Assembly: GCA_964607765.1 (NCBI GenBank)
Contig: CAZSNT010000215.1
Span: forward strand, 1-15,257
Reading direction: 5' to 3'
Source of the DNA: CAZSNT01 sp964607765
GTDB lineage: Bacteria; Verrucomicrobiota; Lentisphaeria; Oligosphaerales; JABHEG01
Length of the DNA: 15,257 nt
Shown piece by piece: positions 15,066 through 15,257 of the stretch. The notes below the pieces were generated by a model. That model made no database searches, was not told the DNA's origin, and saw nothing but the letters and a program-made list of their open reading frames with translations. The translations under genes and the position numbers were made by a program. Numbering within the stretch: the stretch's first letter is position 1; every line of letters starts with the position of its first letter.

Positions 15066-15207
15066 TGAGCGAGATTGGTCCCACAGACGGCCGGTGTCAT
15101 CTCCATCCGCGTCCGTCGAGGCGGGCAAAGCCGGCCTCGACGGACGCGGATGGGGGGGGGTGTGCGCCCTGTGCGCGGGGCGAATCTCGCTCACCCACGG
15201 CACGAGG
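15052..15207 (+). repeat. Long nested inverted repeat downstream of propeller gene
   Basis: The outer arms 15060-15076 and 15183-15199 are perfect 17-bp complements (CGTGGGTGAGCGAGATT and its complement). Pairing continues outward to about 15052/15207 with one mismatch and two G-T pairs. The inner arms 15103-15122 and 15134-15153 are perfect 20-bp complements around an 11-base loop that can itself form a 3-bp stem. Between them, 15078-15082 pair with 15177-15181, and G-T-rich pairing extends the inner stem. The whole can form one rod about 156 bases long. No open reading frame lies inside, and I see no obvious target-site duplication. It may be a structured 3' RNA, a MITE-like element or a dispersed palindromic repeat. 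The rest of 15006-15257 shows nothing else I can name. Confidence 0.75.
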
Positions 15208-15257
15208 CCTGGGACGACGAAATCCGGTTGAATTCGCCACTCCGTGTTCACACTATA

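Noticed and set aside
15045..15153. Intrinsic terminator for the propeller gene
   Set aside because: Stable stems exist, but neither is followed by a T run on either strand; the inner stem is followed by G residues.
13833..15251. Minus-strand frame across the right end
   Set aside because: Antisense to the propeller gene and crosses the inverted repeat; low-complexity Arg-rich translation and no recognisable motif.

Overview
The window is GC-rich bacterial DNA with seven confident protein genes and no RNA gene or insertion sequence that I recognise. The gene set suggests a member of the Planctomycetota/Verrucomicrobiota/Kiritimatiellota/Lentisphaerota assemblage. It includes a large heparinase II/III-type lipoprotein, a GH29 fucosidase, a URO-D-like protein, an NPCBM-DUF1080 protein and a very large PQQ-type beta-propeller protein with a signal peptide. 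This placement is inferred from gene content only; there is no phylogenetic marker here.

Layout. Positions 1-388 are non-coding and hold a GCAA-tetraloop hairpin and a 12-bp tandem array with a reverse-oriented partner. A minus-strand pair follows: GH29 alpha-L-fucosidase (5359 to 4031), then a heparinase-like lipoprotein (3967 to 389), separated by a short spacer with an extreme G tract. A URO-D superfamily protein (5485-6723, plus strand) diverges from this pair. It converges, with only 7 bp between stop codons, on a GAF-GAF-PAS class III adenylate cyclase (9007 to 6731). Just upstream of the cyclase on the same strand is a small coiled-coil protein built of 36-residue repeats (9503 to 9075, GTG start). 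Diverging from that pair is a plus-strand pair: an exported NPCBM-DUF1080 protein (9799-10935) and, 29 bp later, a 1346-residue exported beta-propeller protein with an embedded methyltransferase-like Rossmann segment (10965-15005). The final 250 bp hold a long nested inverted repeat.

How the genes may work together. The fucosidase, the lyase-like lipoprotein, and the NPCBM-DUF1080 and propeller proteins all fit breakdown of complex, probably fucose- and uronate-containing polysaccharides. The lyase and the NPCBM/propeller proteins appear exported, while the fucosidase appears cytoplasmic. The cyclase has the domain order and GAF motifs of the cyanobacterial CyaB1/CyaB2 type, so it may be a cAMP-autoregulated sensor. 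A link between it and the carbohydrate genes is only suggested by position.

No complete new defence or mobile system is evident. The least explained parts are the three non-coding structures (left-end array, G tract, right-end nested hairpin), the coiled-coil/cyclase pair, and the Rossmann insert in the propeller protein.
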